Of a stretch of DNA of 64,000 nucleotides, positions 45,516 through 55,271 are shown piece after piece (within the stretch, counting starts at the first letter, position 1; the number at the start of each line of letters is the position of its first letter). A program made the translations under genes and the position numbers. This DNA comes from Erythrobacter sp. (GTDB taxonomy: Bacteria > Pseudomonadota > Alphaproteobacteria > Sphingomonadales > Sphingomonadaceae). Under the pieces are notes generated by a model, which was not told where the DNA came from, made no database searches, and worked only from the letters and a program-made list of their open reading frames with translations. The stretch is from contig PNJY01000002.1 of NCBI GenBank assembly GCA_013822125.1, positions 17,787 to 81,786 of the forward strand, given 5' to 3'.

Positions 45516-47177
45516 ATGAGCCTTCCGGGGGGGCGTCGAACCCGCTATGGGCTGCGCCGTATGCGCTCGCACCGGACATCCTGTATCGCCAGACGGATCG
45601 GCATTGCCTGGTTGCTGTTGTCGGTTCATTTCGACGGTTTTCGCGCCGATCCGCGTGCCTTTCTCATAGCGGCCACCTGGTGGCTGCTCCGCAAACGGGT
45701 GCGGGCGCGGGGGCAATTCGCGCCTCTACTCAGCCAGTCTCCCCGGGCATACGCGATTTGGGTACTGCGCGAGGAGCTGGGTCGGCAAACACACAGCTCC
45801 CCTGATCAGACACCGCCGATCATCGCTCTGGTGACCGTCGGCGCTGTGGAAGCGTTGTCGGCAACGCTGGACAGCCTGGCGGCAGAGGGGCTGGATGCCA
45901 TCATCATTGCCTCCGACGAGTCAAACTGCCTCGCGGGCGCCATTGCCGCCATCGACTGGCAGCGTGAACCTTGGCTGTTGCCAATGCGGGCAGGCGATCG
46001 CCTGGCACCGGGTGCGGCCGCAGCCTATCGCACCGTCATGGCCGAGACGGATGCTGCCGTGCTCTATGCCGATGATGATCTGCTGGACGGGGAACAGCAG
46101 CGCACCGATCCGCATTTCAAGCCGGACTGGAACAGCGAACTTTATCGTCAATTTGATTTTCTGACCGGGGCCTGCATCGTCCGCACCGGACCGGAATCGC
46201 TTGCCGATGCCGCCGGCCACGCCGATTGGGCCGCGCGTCTGGTGGCACAGGCCGTCGCAGCGGGCGGCGCACACCACGTGCGGGCGATGCTGCACCACCG
46301 CGCGGCGCGTCCAGAAGCGCCCCGGGCTGCGACCCCGTTGGTGATTGCCGCCGATCTGCCCCCGGTGAGCATCATCATCCCCACCCGCAACCGGCTGGAT
46401 CTGCTGCGCACCTGCCTCGATGGCGTGGCAGCGACCAGATACCCCGATATCGAGCTGATCGTGGTCGACAATGACAGCGATGATCCGGCTACGCTGGCCT
46501 ATCTGGCCGCGCAGGATCCGGCCCGTGTGCGGGTGCTGCGCCAGCCCGGGCCGTTCAACTATTCCACCATGAACAACCGGGCCGTGGTGCAAGCGCGCGG
46601 CCAACTGCTGTGCCTGCTCAACAACGATATCGAAGTGATGGCGCCAGACTGGCTGGCGATCATGGCCACGCAGGCGCAGCGCGACGAGGTTGGCGCGGTG
46701 GGCGCACAATTGCTCTACCCCGATGGCCGTATCCAGCATGCCGGCGTGGTGATCGGCATGGGCAATGCCGCCGGCCACGCCCACCGCTTTGTCGACCCGC
46801 AGGCCGCAGGCTATTTCCGCCGCCATGCGCTGCCACAGTTTACATCCGCCGTCACTGGTGCCTGCCTGGTGGTGGCGCGGGAAAAATTCCTGGCTGTCGG
46901 AGGGCTTGATGAGCGCAATTTCGCCGTTGCCTTCAACGATGTCGATCTGTGCCTGCGCCTCAACCAGCGCGGCTGGCAATCGCTCTATGAACCGCGCGCG
47001 GTGCTGATCCATCATGAATCGGTTTCGCGCGGCCATGATCGCGATCCAGCGGGTGCGGCGCGCTTTGCCGAAGAACTGGCCGCGTTGCAGCGGATCTGCC
47101 ACACTGACAGCATCGTCGATCCCTTCCATCATCCTCAGCTCAGCCGAGCCTCCGAACAATTTGCGGTGGCGCTGTGA
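45516..47177 (+). CDS. GT2-family glycosyltransferase
   Basis: About 553 residues from ATG (MSLPGGRRTRYGLRR); the frame is open upstream across the divergent sulfotransferase start. The N-terminal about 1-270 is a partial GT-like domain with LYADDDLLDGEQQRTDPHFKPDW. The C-terminal GT2 catalytic domain has VSIIIPTRNRLDLLRTCLDG, VVDNDSDD, CLLNNDIEVM (DxD equivalent) and GGLDERNFAVAFNDVDLCLR (the ED motif variant). This two-part layout is common in O-antigen and capsule rhamnosyl- or mannosyltransferases. The acceptor is unknown. Confidence 0.9.
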   Translation: MSLPGGRRTRYGLRRMRSHRTSCIARRIGIAWLLLSVHFDGFRADPRAFLIAATWWLLRKRVRARGQFAPLLSQSPRAYAIWVLREELGRQTHSSPDQTPPIIALVTVGAVEALSATLDSLAAEGLDAIIIASDESNCLAGAIAAIDWQREPWLLPMRAGDRLAPGAAAAYRTVMAETDAAVLYADDDLLDGEQQRTDPHFKPDWNSELYRQFDFLTGACIVRTGPESLADAAGHADWAARLVAQAVAAGGAHHVRAMLHHRAARPEAPRAATPLVIAADLPPVSIIIPTRNRLDLLRTCLDGVAATRYPDIELIVVDNDSDDPATLAYLAAQDPARVRVLRQPGPFNYSTMNNRAVVQARGQLLCLLNNDIEVMAPDWLAIMATQAQRDEVGAVGAQLLYPDGRIQHAGVVIGMGNAAGHAHRFVDPQAAGYFRRHALPQFTSAVTGACLVVAREKFLAVGGLDERNFAVAFNDVDLCLRLNQRGWQSLYEPRAVLIHHESVSRGHDRDPAGAARFAEELAALQRICHTDSIVDPFHHPQLSRASEQFAVAL

Positions 47178-47196
47178 TGGCAGCGAAGCGGGCCGT

Positions 47197-47964
47197 ATGA
47201 ACCGTCTGCACCTGCCGCAGGTGACCTTGTGTGCAGCGACCTCGGTGAATGTCGCGGCCACGGTCCACGCGCTGGAGGCGAGCCTGGCCCAGATCGATTT
47301 CGCCGCTTGCCTGCTGTTCACCGATGCGCCCGTCCAGGCAGCGCATCCGGCGATCCGGACGGTGCCCGTTGGGCGGCTACAATCGACCGAAGCCTATTCC
47401 CGATTCCTCCTTGCCGAACTGGCCGACCATGTCGACACATCCCATTGTCTTGTCGTGCAATGGGATGGCCACGTGCTGAATCCCAGTCGCTGGGATCCGG
47501 CCTTTCTCGATCATGATTTCATCGGCGCCCGCTGGCCACAGTTCGGCGATGGCCATGACGTCGGCAATGGCGGCTTTTCCCTGCGCAGCTTGCGGCTATT
47601 GCGGGCGTGCCAGTCGCCCCGTTTTTGCCCGGCCCATCCAGAGGATGTCAAGATCGGACGCACGCATCGGGTATGGCTGGAGGCGCAAGGCCTGCGCTTT
47701 GCACCCGCTGCGCTGGCCGACCGTTTTTCCGCCGAACGCACCGGCGACCCTCTGGCGAGCTTTGGCTACCACGGGGTCTGGCATATGCCGCAGGTGCTCG
47801 GTGTCAAACGCTTCTGGCAGATCTACTCGTCACTGGACGAGCGCGGCGCCATCAGGCATGACCTTGGCACCGTGCTGAAACAGGTGGCAAAAGGGCAAGG
47901 TGGCGTGGGGCGTGCGCTGCATTTGCTGGCCGATCGGGTTGTCGACGCAATCAAATTAGGATGA
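47197..47964 (+). CDS. DUF5672-family putative glycosyltransferase
   Basis: 255 residues from ATG (MNRLHLPQVTLCAATSVNV). The motifs VVQWDGHVLNPSRW, DHDFIGARWP, VGNGGFSLRS and FGYHGVW are characteristic of the DUF5672 family. That family is found in polysaccharide clusters and is presumed to be a GT-A glycosyltransferase. It follows the GT2 gene by 20 bp and precedes the dioxygenase by 8 bp, so it is co-transcribed with them. Specific activity unknown. Confidence 0.8.
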   Translation: MNRLHLPQVTLCAATSVNVAATVHALEASLAQIDFAACLLFTDAPVQAAHPAIRTVPVGRLQSTEAYSRFLLAELADHVDTSHCLVVQWDGHVLNPSRWDPAFLDHDFIGARWPQFGDGHDVGNGGFSLRSLRLLRACQSPRFCPAHPEDVKIGRTHRVWLEAQGLRFAPAALADRFSAERTGDPLASFGYHGVWHMPQVLGVKRFWQIYSSLDERGAIRHDLGTVLKQVAKGQGGVGRALHLLADRVVDAIKLG

Positions 47965-47971
47965 AGACCCA

Positions 47972-48937
47972 TTGAACAATCCGCTTCCAGGCGTGCCGCT
48001 GATCGAATTGCCCATGTTTCCGACAGTGGCATCAACATTGGGACTTGACGACAACGAAGCCCGCATCGCGCATGATTTGTTTGCAAGAGGTTTCGCCGTC
48101 TTCGATTTTCCAGATGACCAGCTTGATGCCCGCATCGAGCGCATCAAGCAGCGGCTGACGCCGCAATTCGCCGTGGATTTCGCCGATCCGGCGAGCAACA
48201 AGACGGTCGGCGAGCGCCGCATCCAGGATGCCTGGCAGCAGGATGAGGATGTGCGGGCCATCGCCGCCAACGGTCAAGTGCTGGCGCTACTGGGCAAGCT
48301 CTATGGTCGCCCGGCGTTCCCGTTCCAGACGCTCAATTTCCCAGTTGGCACCCAGCAGGATGCCCACTCAGATTCAGTGCATTTCTCCAGCCTGCCGGAA
48401 CGCTTCATGTGCGGGGTGTGGCTGGCGATGGAGGATATCAGCGCCGATGCCGGACCTTTGTTCTATTACCCCGGTTCGCACCGCTGGCCGGTGGTGACCA
48501 ACGCCATGATCGGTCGTCGCGGCTATGACAGCGTCCTGTCCTCGGCCCAGGACCCATTCGCACCGGCGTGGAATGCCCTTTGCCAGGCCTATGGCGCTGA
48601 AAAGGAGATTTTTCTGGCCCGCAAGGGGCAGGCCCTGATCTGGTGCGCCAATCTGCTGCATGGCGGCAGCGTGCAGACCGATCCCCGGCTCACCCGCTGG
48701 TCGCAGGTGACGCATTATTATTTCGAAGATTGCGTCTATTACACACCAGCCTTTTCCGACGAGGTGATTGGCCAGCTGCAACTGCGTTCGATCAGGGCCA
48801 TCAGCGACGGCAAGCCGCGCCCCAACCTTTATCTTGGGGAGGAGGTCAGGCCTGTACAGCAGACAGCCACAGACGCGCGGCGTTCGCGGTCGCCCTTGCG
48901 ACGCCTGCTCAAACGCATGATTTCCACTCGCGCCTGA
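47972..48937 (+). CDS. Phytanoyl-CoA dioxygenase (PhyH)-family Fe(II)/2-oxoglutarate oxygenase
   Basis: 321 residues from TTG (LNNPLPGVPLIELPMF) with AGG-rich DNA before it; an ATG at 48014 is an alternative. Fe(II) ligands are visible: HSDSVHF (H-x-D) near residue 131 and LLHGGS near 228. FYYPGSHRWPVV is the conserved PhyH loop. Such enzymes hydroxylate small molecules or sugars. Within the capsule locus it may hydroxylate a sugar or lipid substituent; that assignment is inference from position. Confidence 0.83.
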   Translation: MNNPLPGVPLIELPMFPTVASTLGLDDNEARIAHDLFARGFAVFDFPDDQLDARIERIKQRLTPQFAVDFADPASNKTVGERRIQDAWQQDEDVRAIAANGQVLALLGKLYGRPAFPFQTLNFPVGTQQDAHSDSVHFSSLPERFMCGVWLAMEDISADAGPLFYYPGSHRWPVVTNAMIGRRGYDSVLSSAQDPFAPAWNALCQAYGAEKEIFLARKGQALIWCANLLHGGSVQTDPRLTRWSQVTHYYFEDCVYYTPAFSDEVIGQLQLRSIRAISDGKPRPNLYLGEEVRPVQQTATDARRSRSPLRRLLKRMISTRA

Positions 48938-49028
48938 TTGCCGGCGCCACTGTTCTGGTTGCACTGCATTGGCATGAACGATAAGGCCCATGCCATGGCT
49001 GTTGTCGGCTGATGACGAAATCAAGGTG

Positions 49029-50180
49029 ATGGTGCCCCACGTGTTTTTCTCGACGGCGCAAAGGATTAGGCTTGGCGCGGCATTTGCCCTGACGATCATG
49101 TTGGCTGGATGTGTCGCAATTCCGGCCAGCGGGCCGACGGGCGGCGAGATCCGCTCGCAACTGAAGGCGGACACGAGCCACCTCGGCATCGCGCTGGTGC
49201 CGATAACCAGCGCCACAGATTTGCCGAAGCCCGCTGTTCCGGCACCGGTTTTCGCGCCGGACTACACGCCACCGCCGCCCACGGAACTTGTGGGGGCAGG
49301 CGATGTGCTCGACATTTCGATCTATGAAGCCGGCATTGCTGTGTTTGGCCGTTCAGCACCGGCGGTGGCGGCCGGGGAAGCCAATTTCGAATCCGCCGCC
49401 AGGGCTGAACGCCTGCCACCATCCCGCGTTAGTGACGATGGCACGATCAACGTGCCCTATGTCGGGGAACTTGTCGTCAAAAACCGCACCACGGCCGAGG
49501 TGGAACGGCTGATCCGCCAGTCGCTTCGCGGCAAGTCGGAGAATCCGCAGGTTCTTGTTTCTATCCGGGAGGGCCTCACCAATTCCGTGATCATCGGTGG
49601 CGACGTGGCGCGCCCCGGCCGGCTGGTGCTGCCCACCAACCGCGAGTCTCTGACCGATGTGATCGCCCTGGCTGGCGGCAACCGTGGCGATATCAAGGAC
49701 ATGCTGGTGCGAGTGCAGCGCGCCGGCGTGAACGGGGAATTCCGCCTGAGCGACATCATGAGTGATCCGGTGCAGGATATCCGCATCTTCCCGGCCGATC
49801 GTATCGCGCTGGTGAAGGCGCCGCGTAGCTTCTCGGTGATGGGCGCCGCCGGTCGGGCCGAACAAATCGCGTTTCCGGGCTCGCAGGTTTCACTGGCCGA
49901 GGCAATCGCCCAAGCAGGCGGATCCAATCCCAACACCGGCGATCCACGAGCCGTCTTCGTGTTCCGCATCACCAAGGGCGCCAATGGCGAAGACAGGCCG
50001 GTCGTCTATCATTTCGACATGATGCAGGCGAGCAGCTATGTCCTCGCCCAGCGTTTCACGATGACCGACAAGGACGTGCTTTACATCGGCAACGCGGCCG
50101 CCAACCAGCCCACCAAGCTGGTGCAGATCATCAGCCAGTTGTTCTTCCCATTGGTGGCGCTGCAAAACGTCAATTTCTGA
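49029..50180 (+). CDS. Outer-membrane polysaccharide export lipoprotein (Wza/KpsD family)
   Basis: About 383 residues from ATG (MVPHVFFSTAQRIRLG), chosen because it gives a compact lipoprotein signal with lipobox LAGC; an ATG at 48990 would add 13 residues. The polysaccharide-export domain begins at VGAGDVLDISIYEAG and continues with DGTINVPYVGELVVKNRTTAEVERLI, followed by SLBB repeats (IIGGDVARPGRLVLP, FSVMGAAGRAEQIAFPG). It forms the outer-membrane channel that receives capsule from the KpsE/KpsMT machinery. Confidence 0.9.
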   Translation: MVPHVFFSTAQRIRLGAAFALTIMLAGCVAIPASGPTGGEIRSQLKADTSHLGIALVPITSATDLPKPAVPAPVFAPDYTPPPPTELVGAGDVLDISIYEAGIAVFGRSAPAVAAGEANFESAARAERLPPSRVSDDGTINVPYVGELVVKNRTTAEVERLIRQSLRGKSENPQVLVSIREGLTNSVIIGGDVARPGRLVLPTNRESLTDVIALAGGNRGDIKDMLVRVQRAGVNGEFRLSDIMSDPVQDIRIFPADRIALVKAPRSFSVMGAAGRAEQIAFPGSQVSLAEAIAQAGGSNPNTGDPRAVFVFRITKGANGEDRPVVYHFDMMQASSYVLAQRFTMTDKDVLYIGNAAANQPTKLVQIISQLFFPLVALQNVNF

Positions 50181-50289
50181 GCGGTGCCGTGATCAGCCTT
50201 GGAAACCTGTTGAAGGTCTGCTTGTGCTGATTTAACGGACGCCCACAATTTCCAGTACATTCAATCTAGAAAGATCTGAGATCAGCATC

Positions 50290-51168
50290 ATGCGCAGAAA
50301 AGGAATCATCCTCGCGGGAGGATCGGGCACGCGCCTGTACCCTTTGACTGTACCGGTGTCGAAGCAGTTGATGCCGGTTTATGACAAGCCGATGATCTAC
50401 TACCCGCTGTCGCTGCTGCTGCTGGCCGGAGTCAGGGATATCCTGATCATTACCACGCCTGCCGATGCGCCAGCGTTCGAGGGATTATTGGGCAATGGCA
50501 GCCAGTGGGGCGTCAATATCCAGTATGCGCAGCAGCCGCGGCCAGAGGGCCTTGCACAAGCTTACCATATCGGCGCGGAATTCGTCGGCAATGACCCCAG
50601 CATGCTGATTTTGGGTGACAATATCTTCCACGGCCACGGCCTGCCCGATCTTCTGGCCAGCGCCGACAGCCGTGCCGACGGCGCGACGGTGTTCGGGTAT
50701 TATGTCAATGATCCCAAGGCCTATGGCGTCGTATCGTTCGATGCGGCCGGGCGCGCCGAGACGATCGAGGAAAAGCCGGAGCATCCGAAGAGCCATTACG
50801 CGGTCACGGGCCTTTATTTCTATGATGGCGACGCGGTGGCGCTGGCGCGCGATCTGAAGCCGTCGCCGCGTGGCGAGTTGGAGATCACCGATCTCAACCG
50901 GCTGTACCTGGAAGCCGGTAAGCTGCATGTCGAGATGATGGGGCGCGGCTTTGCCTGGCTCGATACTGGCACCCACACTTCGCTGCTCGATGCCGCCAAC
51001 TATGTCCGAATTGTTGAGGAACGCCAGGGCTTGAAGATCTGCTGCCCCGAGGAAATCGCCTGGCGCCTCGGTCATATCGACGACGTCCAGCTGGAAGCCA
51101 TCGCGGCGCCGCTCAGGAAATCGGGCTATGGCGAATATCTGCTTGCCCAGTTGAAGGATGGCAGATGA
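50290..51168 (+). CDS. rmlA: Glucose-1-phosphate thymidylyltransferase RmlA
   Basis: 292 residues. [37 protein letters not shown] is the near-invariant RmlA N-terminus; ILGDNIFHG and EEKPEHPKS are also present. It makes dTDP-glucose, the first step to dTDP-L-rhamnose. First gene of rmlACDB, each gene overlapping the next by 4 bp. Confidence 0.97.
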   Translation: MRRKGIILAGGSGTRLYPLTVPVSKQLMPVYDKPMIYYPLSLLLLAGVRDILIITTPADAPAFEGLLGNGSQWGVNIQYAQQPRPEGLAQAYHIGAEFVGNDPSMLILGDNIFHGHGLPDLLASADSRADGATVFGYYVNDPKAYGVVSFDAAGRAETIEEKPEHPKSHYAVTGLYFYDGDAVALARDLKPSPRGELEITDLNRLYLEAGKLHVEMMGRGFAWLDTGTHTSLLDAANYVRIVEERQGLKICCPEEIAWRLGHIDDVQLEAIAAPLRKSGYGEYLLAQLKDGR

Positions 51169-51710
51169 ACATCATCGACACGAGTTTGCCGGGCGTGCTG
51201 ATCATCGAGCCGAAGGTTTTCGGCGACTCGCGCGGTTTCTTCCTGGAAAGCTGGAACCGGCAGACGTTCGTGCAGGCTGGCCTGACGATGGATTTCGTGC
51301 AAGACAATCACAGCCGGTCATCGCGCGGTGTGCTGCGTGGCCTGCATTTCCAGCTGGAGAACCCGCAGGGGAAGCTGGTGCGGATCACGCAAGGTGCTGT
51401 GTTCGACGTGGCTGTCGACATCCGCCGCTCCTCGCCGCACTTCGGCCGATGGGTGGGTGTAGAACTCTCTGCTGATAATCACCGCATGTTGTGGGTCCCG
51501 CCCGGCTTCGCCCACGGCTTCCTGGTGCTTAGCGAGATGGCGGATTTCCTCTACAAGTGCACGAGCTACTATCATCCGCCCAGCGACCGCAGCCTGCGCT
51601 GGAACGATCCTGCCATCGGCATCGAATGGCCGGACGTAGGCCTGGCGCCGCTGCTGTCGGCCAAGGACGAGGCGGCGCCGTTGCTGGCGGATGCGGAGGT
51701 CTTCGCATGA
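51165..51710 (+). CDS. rmlC: dTDP-4-dehydrorhamnose 3,5-epimerase RmlC
   Basis: 181 residues. [33 protein letters not shown] with the catalytic His region, and [15 protein letters not shown] identify RmlC. It performs the third step of dTDP-rhamnose synthesis. The start overlaps rmlA in ATGA. Confidence 0.97.
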   Translation: MNIIDTSLPGVLIIEPKVFGDSRGFFLESWNRQTFVQAGLTMDFVQDNHSRSSRGVLRGLHFQLENPQGKLVRITQGAVFDVAVDIRRSSPHFGRWVGVELSADNHRMLWVPPGFAHGFLVLSEMADFLYKCTSYYHPPSDRSLRWNDPAIGIEWPDVGLAPLLSAKDEAAPLLADAEVFA

Positions 51711-52558
51711 GAGTGCTTGTTGCCGGAAGTGGCGGGCAATTGGGCCGGGCCCTGGCCGCCATGGCACCGACCGGCATCACTCTGATCGCTCCGCCCAAAG
51801 CCGAATTCGACATCGGCAATGAAGCACAGGTGGCAGCCCTGGTGGCCGAGGCCAGGCCCGATCTGCTCGTCAACGCGGCCGCCTGGACGGCGGTGGACAA
51901 GGCCGAAACGGACGAGGCCGCCGCACTCCTGACCAACGGCACCGCCGTCGGCCACCTCGCAAAGGCTGCGGCGGCAACAGGCGCTCGCTTCGTGCAGGTG
52001 TCCACCGATTATGTCTTTGACGGCAAGGCCTGCCGGTCCTACCGCCCTGACACGCCGCCAGCCCCGGCCAGTGCCTATGGCCGCACTAAGTTGGCCGGCG
52101 AGCAGGCGGCGGTGGCCCACCACCCTGCGCCGCTGATCGTCCGCACCGCCTGGGTCTATGCCGCGGTCGGCAATAATTTCGTCAATACCATGCTGCGCCT
52201 GATGGCCGAGCGAGACGAGGTGCACGTGGTAGCCGACCAGGTTGGCACCCCAACCCATGCCGCCAGCCTGGCCCGCGCCATCTGGACGTTGCAAAGCCAC
52301 AGCGGCATCTTCCACTGGACCGATGCTGGCATCACCAGCTGGTATGATTTGGCGCAAGCCATTCAGGACGAGGCGCTGCGGCTGGGAATACTGTCACGCG
52401 CCGTGCCGATCATCCCGATTGCCACCGTCGATTATCCTACCCCGGCCCCCCGCCCGGCGTGGAGTGTGCTCGACAAGACTTCGAGCTGGGCCATCACCGG
52501 TCCGGCCCGCCACTGGCGCCACGAACTCATCGATTGCCTGAAAGACGTTGCCAAATGA
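51707..52558 (+). CDS. rmlD: dTDP-4-dehydrorhamnose reductase RmlD
   Basis: 283 residues from [17 protein letters not shown], overlapping rmlC by 4 bp. The Rossmann motif GSGGQLG, NAAAWTAVDKAE, VSTDYVFDG and the catalytic YGRTKLAGE (Y-x3-K) are present. It reduces the keto sugar to dTDP-L-rhamnose. Confidence 0.96.
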   Translation: MRVLVAGSGGQLGRALAAMAPTGITLIAPPKAEFDIGNEAQVAALVAEARPDLLVNAAAWTAVDKAETDEAAALLTNGTAVGHLAKAAAATGARFVQVSTDYVFDGKACRSYRPDTPPAPASAYGRTKLAGEQAAVAHHPAPLIVRTAWVYAAVGNNFVNTMLRLMAERDEVHVVADQVGTPTHAASLARAIWTLQSHSGIFHWTDAGITSWYDLAQAIQDEALRLGILSRAVPIIPIATVDYPTPAPRPAWSVLDKTSSWAITGPARHWRHELIDCLKDVAK

Positions 52559-53643
52559 CCAACCTGCTCGTGACCGGCGGTGCCGGCTTCATCGGTGCCA
52601 ATTTCGTGCATTACTGGCGCCGCCATCACCCAGCAGATGGCGTGGTGGTGCTGGATGCTCTCACCTATGCCGGCAACCCTGCCAATCTCGATGGGTTGAC
52701 AGGTATTGAATTCGTCCATGGCGACATCCGCGACACCGCGCTGGTGGAGAAACTGCTCGCCGATCACGGCATCGGTACCATCGTGCACTTCGCCGCCGAA
52801 AGTCATGTCGACCGTTCGATCCATGGTCCGGCGGCATTCGTCGACACCAACGTCATCGGCACGCTGTCTCTGCTCACTGCAGCTCGTGCCGCCTGGCTGA
52901 CAGGTCCGGGCCACGCGCATCGGTTCCACCATGTCTCCACCGATGAGGTTTATGGCACGCTTGGCCCGAATGACCCGGCGTTCAGCGAGACGACGCCCTA
53001 CGCCCCCAACAGTCCATATTCTGCCAGCAAGGCGGCCAGCGATCACCTGGTGAGGGCCTGGCACCACACCTTTGGCCTCCAGGTCACTACCAGCAATTGC
53101 TCCAATAATTATGGGCCCTACCAGTTTCCGGAGAAGCTGATCCCGCTGTTTCTGATCAACGCCCTGCACGGCCGCCCGCTGCCGATATATGGCGATGGCA
53201 TGCAGGTCCGCGATTGGCTGCATGTGGAAGATCATTGCCGCGGCATCGAGGCCTGCCTGCTGAAGGGCCGGGTGGGCGAGACATACAATATCGGTGGCGG
53301 CGCGGAGCTGCCGAACCTGATCGTGATCGAAACTCTGTGCGCCGCAGTGGATGCGGCTTTTGCCGCCGATTCGGGCCTGGCCGCGCGCTTCCCCGATGCC
53401 CCGGCCGCCAAGGGCCAGCCCACCGTCAGCCTGAAGACGTTCGTCACCGATCGGCCCGGCCACGACCGCCGCTACGCGATCGACGAGACCAAGGCGCGGG
53501 CCGAACTGGGCTATGCCCCAGCGCGCACTTTTGAACAGGGCTTTGCCGAAACCTTGCACTGGTATCTGGCCAACGAAGGCTGGTGGCACGCCGTCATGGA
53601 CGGCAGCTATCGCGACTGGGTGGCGACCAATTACGCGGTCTAG
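52555..53643 (+). CDS. rmlB: dTDP-glucose 4,6-dehydratase RmlB
   Basis: 362 residues from MTNLLVTGGAGFIGANFVHY, overlapping rmlD by 4 bp. TGGAGFIG, HFAAESHVDRSI, HVSTDEVYGTL and the catalytic YSASKAASDHLV are diagnostic. It forms the 4-keto-6-deoxy intermediate. Last gene of the rml set, followed by strong hairpins. Confidence 0.97.
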   Translation: MTNLLVTGGAGFIGANFVHYWRRHHPADGVVVLDALTYAGNPANLDGLTGIEFVHGDIRDTALVEKLLADHGIGTIVHFAAESHVDRSIHGPAAFVDTNVIGTLSLLTAARAAWLTGPGHAHRFHHVSTDEVYGTLGPNDPAFSETTPYAPNSPYSASKAASDHLVRAWHHTFGLQVTTSNCSNNYGPYQFPEKLIPLFLINALHGRPLPIYGDGMQVRDWLHVEDHCRGIEACLLKGRVGETYNIGGGAELPNLIVIETLCAAVDAAFAADSGLAARFPDAPAAKGQPTVSLKTFVTDRPGHDRRYAIDETKARAELGYAPARTFEQGFAETLHWYLANEGWWHAVMDGSYRDWVATNYAV

Positions 53644-53740
53644 AGCGGCTTCCGATCTGATTGAATCAGGTCGACCGCTCCAGATATCTGTTTTAACTCG
53701 ATTTCCGAGCCGCGCGGTGATTCTACCGCGCTCGAAATCG
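53644..53740. terminator. Two hairpins between convergent rmlB and kpsC
   Basis: The first inverted repeat (53644-53679) pairs AGCGG with CCGCT around an inner CTGATT-GAATCAG. The second (53699-53740) pairs CGATTTC-GAG-GCGCGGT with ACCGCG-CTCGAAATCG around GATTCT. They sit between convergent genes and probably act as a bidirectional terminator. The first resembles a palindromic repeat common in intergenic DNA of alphaproteobacteria. Confidence 0.65.
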
Positions 53741-53768
53741 CTCTAATCGCCGGTAAGGGCAAGCAGCA

Positions 53769-55271
53769 TCACCTGATCAACCGGCCGAGGCGCGAACGGG
53801 TACGACCGATGGCCTTGCGCGCCGTGACGACCAGCGCGCCTTTCACGTCCAGCCTTGGCGGTATCGGGCTGGACAGGCGCTTGACAAGTACCTCAGCGGG
53901 GCAAGGCAGACCGGTTACGGGGTCGAGATAGCGCGGGTAAAGGAGGTAAGCGGCGGCGACCACCTCATCCAGGGTGCGCCGCGTCGTGCGGCGGGCGGGC
54001 ACCGGGCCGCGATCACTGGTGAGGCCCCAGCCGGCATAGAAGGGAACGCCATGTACGGTGACCGGCTTGCCGCGCAGCAGCGCCTCGAACCCGGCCAGCG
54101 AGCTATTTACGTGCAGTTCATCAGCCATGGCGATCAGCGCTGCCATCGGTGCCGTTGTTTCGACACGGTCGGCGAGCGCCGCCATGTCCGTTTCGGCAAC
54201 GAGTCCCTTACGATGCCCGGCAAGCACATCAGGGTGGGGTTTGTAGATCACAAATGCATCGGAGCCGACCTCGGCCCGGGCACGGCGCAGCAGTTCGAGA
54301 TTGGACGACAACGCGCCGCCGCTGGTGACGGCGCGGTCATCCTCAACCTGGCCGGGCACCAGCACATGGCGGCGGTCGCCACCCGTCCGGGGCAGCGCAG
54401 TCGCGCCGCCACGCTCATATTTGGACAGTCCGCTGGCGACGATGGCAGCCCGCAAATCCTGCGCGCGCTTGATTAGGTCTGGCGTAAAGATGCCGTTCTG
54501 CAGCAGGTTTTCCAATCCGCTGGGCCGCTTCGGATCGAAATGCACGCCCATCGCGTCAACGACGATGGACAGCGGCGGCACGCAATCTGCGCCCAGCCCG
54601 GCGGAGCGAATGAAGCCATCCTCCACCTCCAGCACCGACTGCCCTGCCAGCGCCCTTTTCTGCGCAGCCGACAGGCGGGAGCGCCAGACGGCCACCACGT
54701 CGGCAGCCAACGGTGCCGACACCCCGTGTCGGAATGGCGTTTCGTGCCCGTTCCACAGCAGCGGCGCCATCGTCGGCCGTTTCCACCGGGCACAGCCCAA
54801 TACCGCCGTGATGCCGCGATTTCCGTCGATCAGCCGGCGAAAGAAACCACATAGTTCAATGGCTTGAATGGGAGTGATTGCAGCGTTGCTGAAAGGGTTG
54901 CGCCACTGCCAGCCTGTGAGATGTGCCTGCACCAGTGCACCCTTATCCACCGGCTGCGGCCGGGACTCGCCATCGGTCAGTGTGAGCGGCTTACCCGCGG
55001 CCAGCGCCAGCACCGCGCGCGCGTCCCCCACAGGCAGGCGCACCTCGGTCGCGGCATCGAGTAGCGGCCAGGGATCGGCATCGGCAGCCCAGTTGGCTGC
55101 ATCCAGAACCGCCGGGCCGGAACTCTGCCGCCCCCAATAGCAACCGCCAACGCGGTGCCGCGCCAGGGCCGCCAACAGCGCGTCCGGATCGCCTTCTCCG
55201 GTGCCGTCGGCCACGGCAAAGGCCGGCGCACGGCTGCCGGGAAAGGGTGGGATGGCCAGCATAGGGGCCAT
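53769..55271 (-). CDS. kpsC: Capsule Kdo-transferase KpsC, short form
   Basis: 500 residues. KpsC normally has two glycosyltransferase modules and 650-700 residues, adding the beta-Kdo linker to the lipid. Here the C-terminal module is complete: ARWKRPTMAPLLW, LEVEDGFIRSAGLGADCVPP, VIYKPHPDVLAG, NSSLAGFEALLRGKPVTVHG, VPFYAGWGLT and YLLYPRYLDPVTGLPCP. The first about 130 residues look like the tail of an N-terminal module (ALARHRVGGCYWG, AVLALAAGKPLTL) with its catalytic part absent. It follows kdsA with overlapping start/stop (TGATG). Either one transfer activity is lost or another protein supplies it. Confidence 0.85.
   Translation of the reverse strand: MAPMLAIPPFPGSRAPAFAVADGTGEGDPDALLAALARHRVGGCYWGRQSSGPAVLDAANWAADADPWPLLDAATEVRLPVGDARAVLALAAGKPLTLTDGESRPQPVDKGALVQAHLTGWQWRNPFSNAAITPIQAIELCGFFRRLIDGNRGITAVLGCARWKRPTMAPLLWNGHETPFRHGVSAPLAADVVAVWRSRLSAAQKRALAGQSVLEVEDGFIRSAGLGADCVPPLSIVVDAMGVHFDPKRPSGLENLLQNGIFTPDLIKRAQDLRAAIVASGLSKYERGGATALPRTGGDRRHVLVPGQVEDDRAVTSGGALSSNLELLRRARAEVGSDAFVIYKPHPDVLAGHRKGLVAETDMAALADRVETTAPMAALIAMADELHVNSSLAGFEALLRGKPVTVHGVPFYAGWGLTSDRGPVPARRTTRRTLDEVVAAAYLLYPRYLDPVTGLPCPAEVLVKRLSSPIPPRLDVKGALVVTARKAIGRTRSRLGRLIR

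Noticed and set aside
45921-47321. 466-codon minus-strand frame across the GT2 gene
   Set aside because: Shadow; the plus strand encodes an intact GT2 enzyme.
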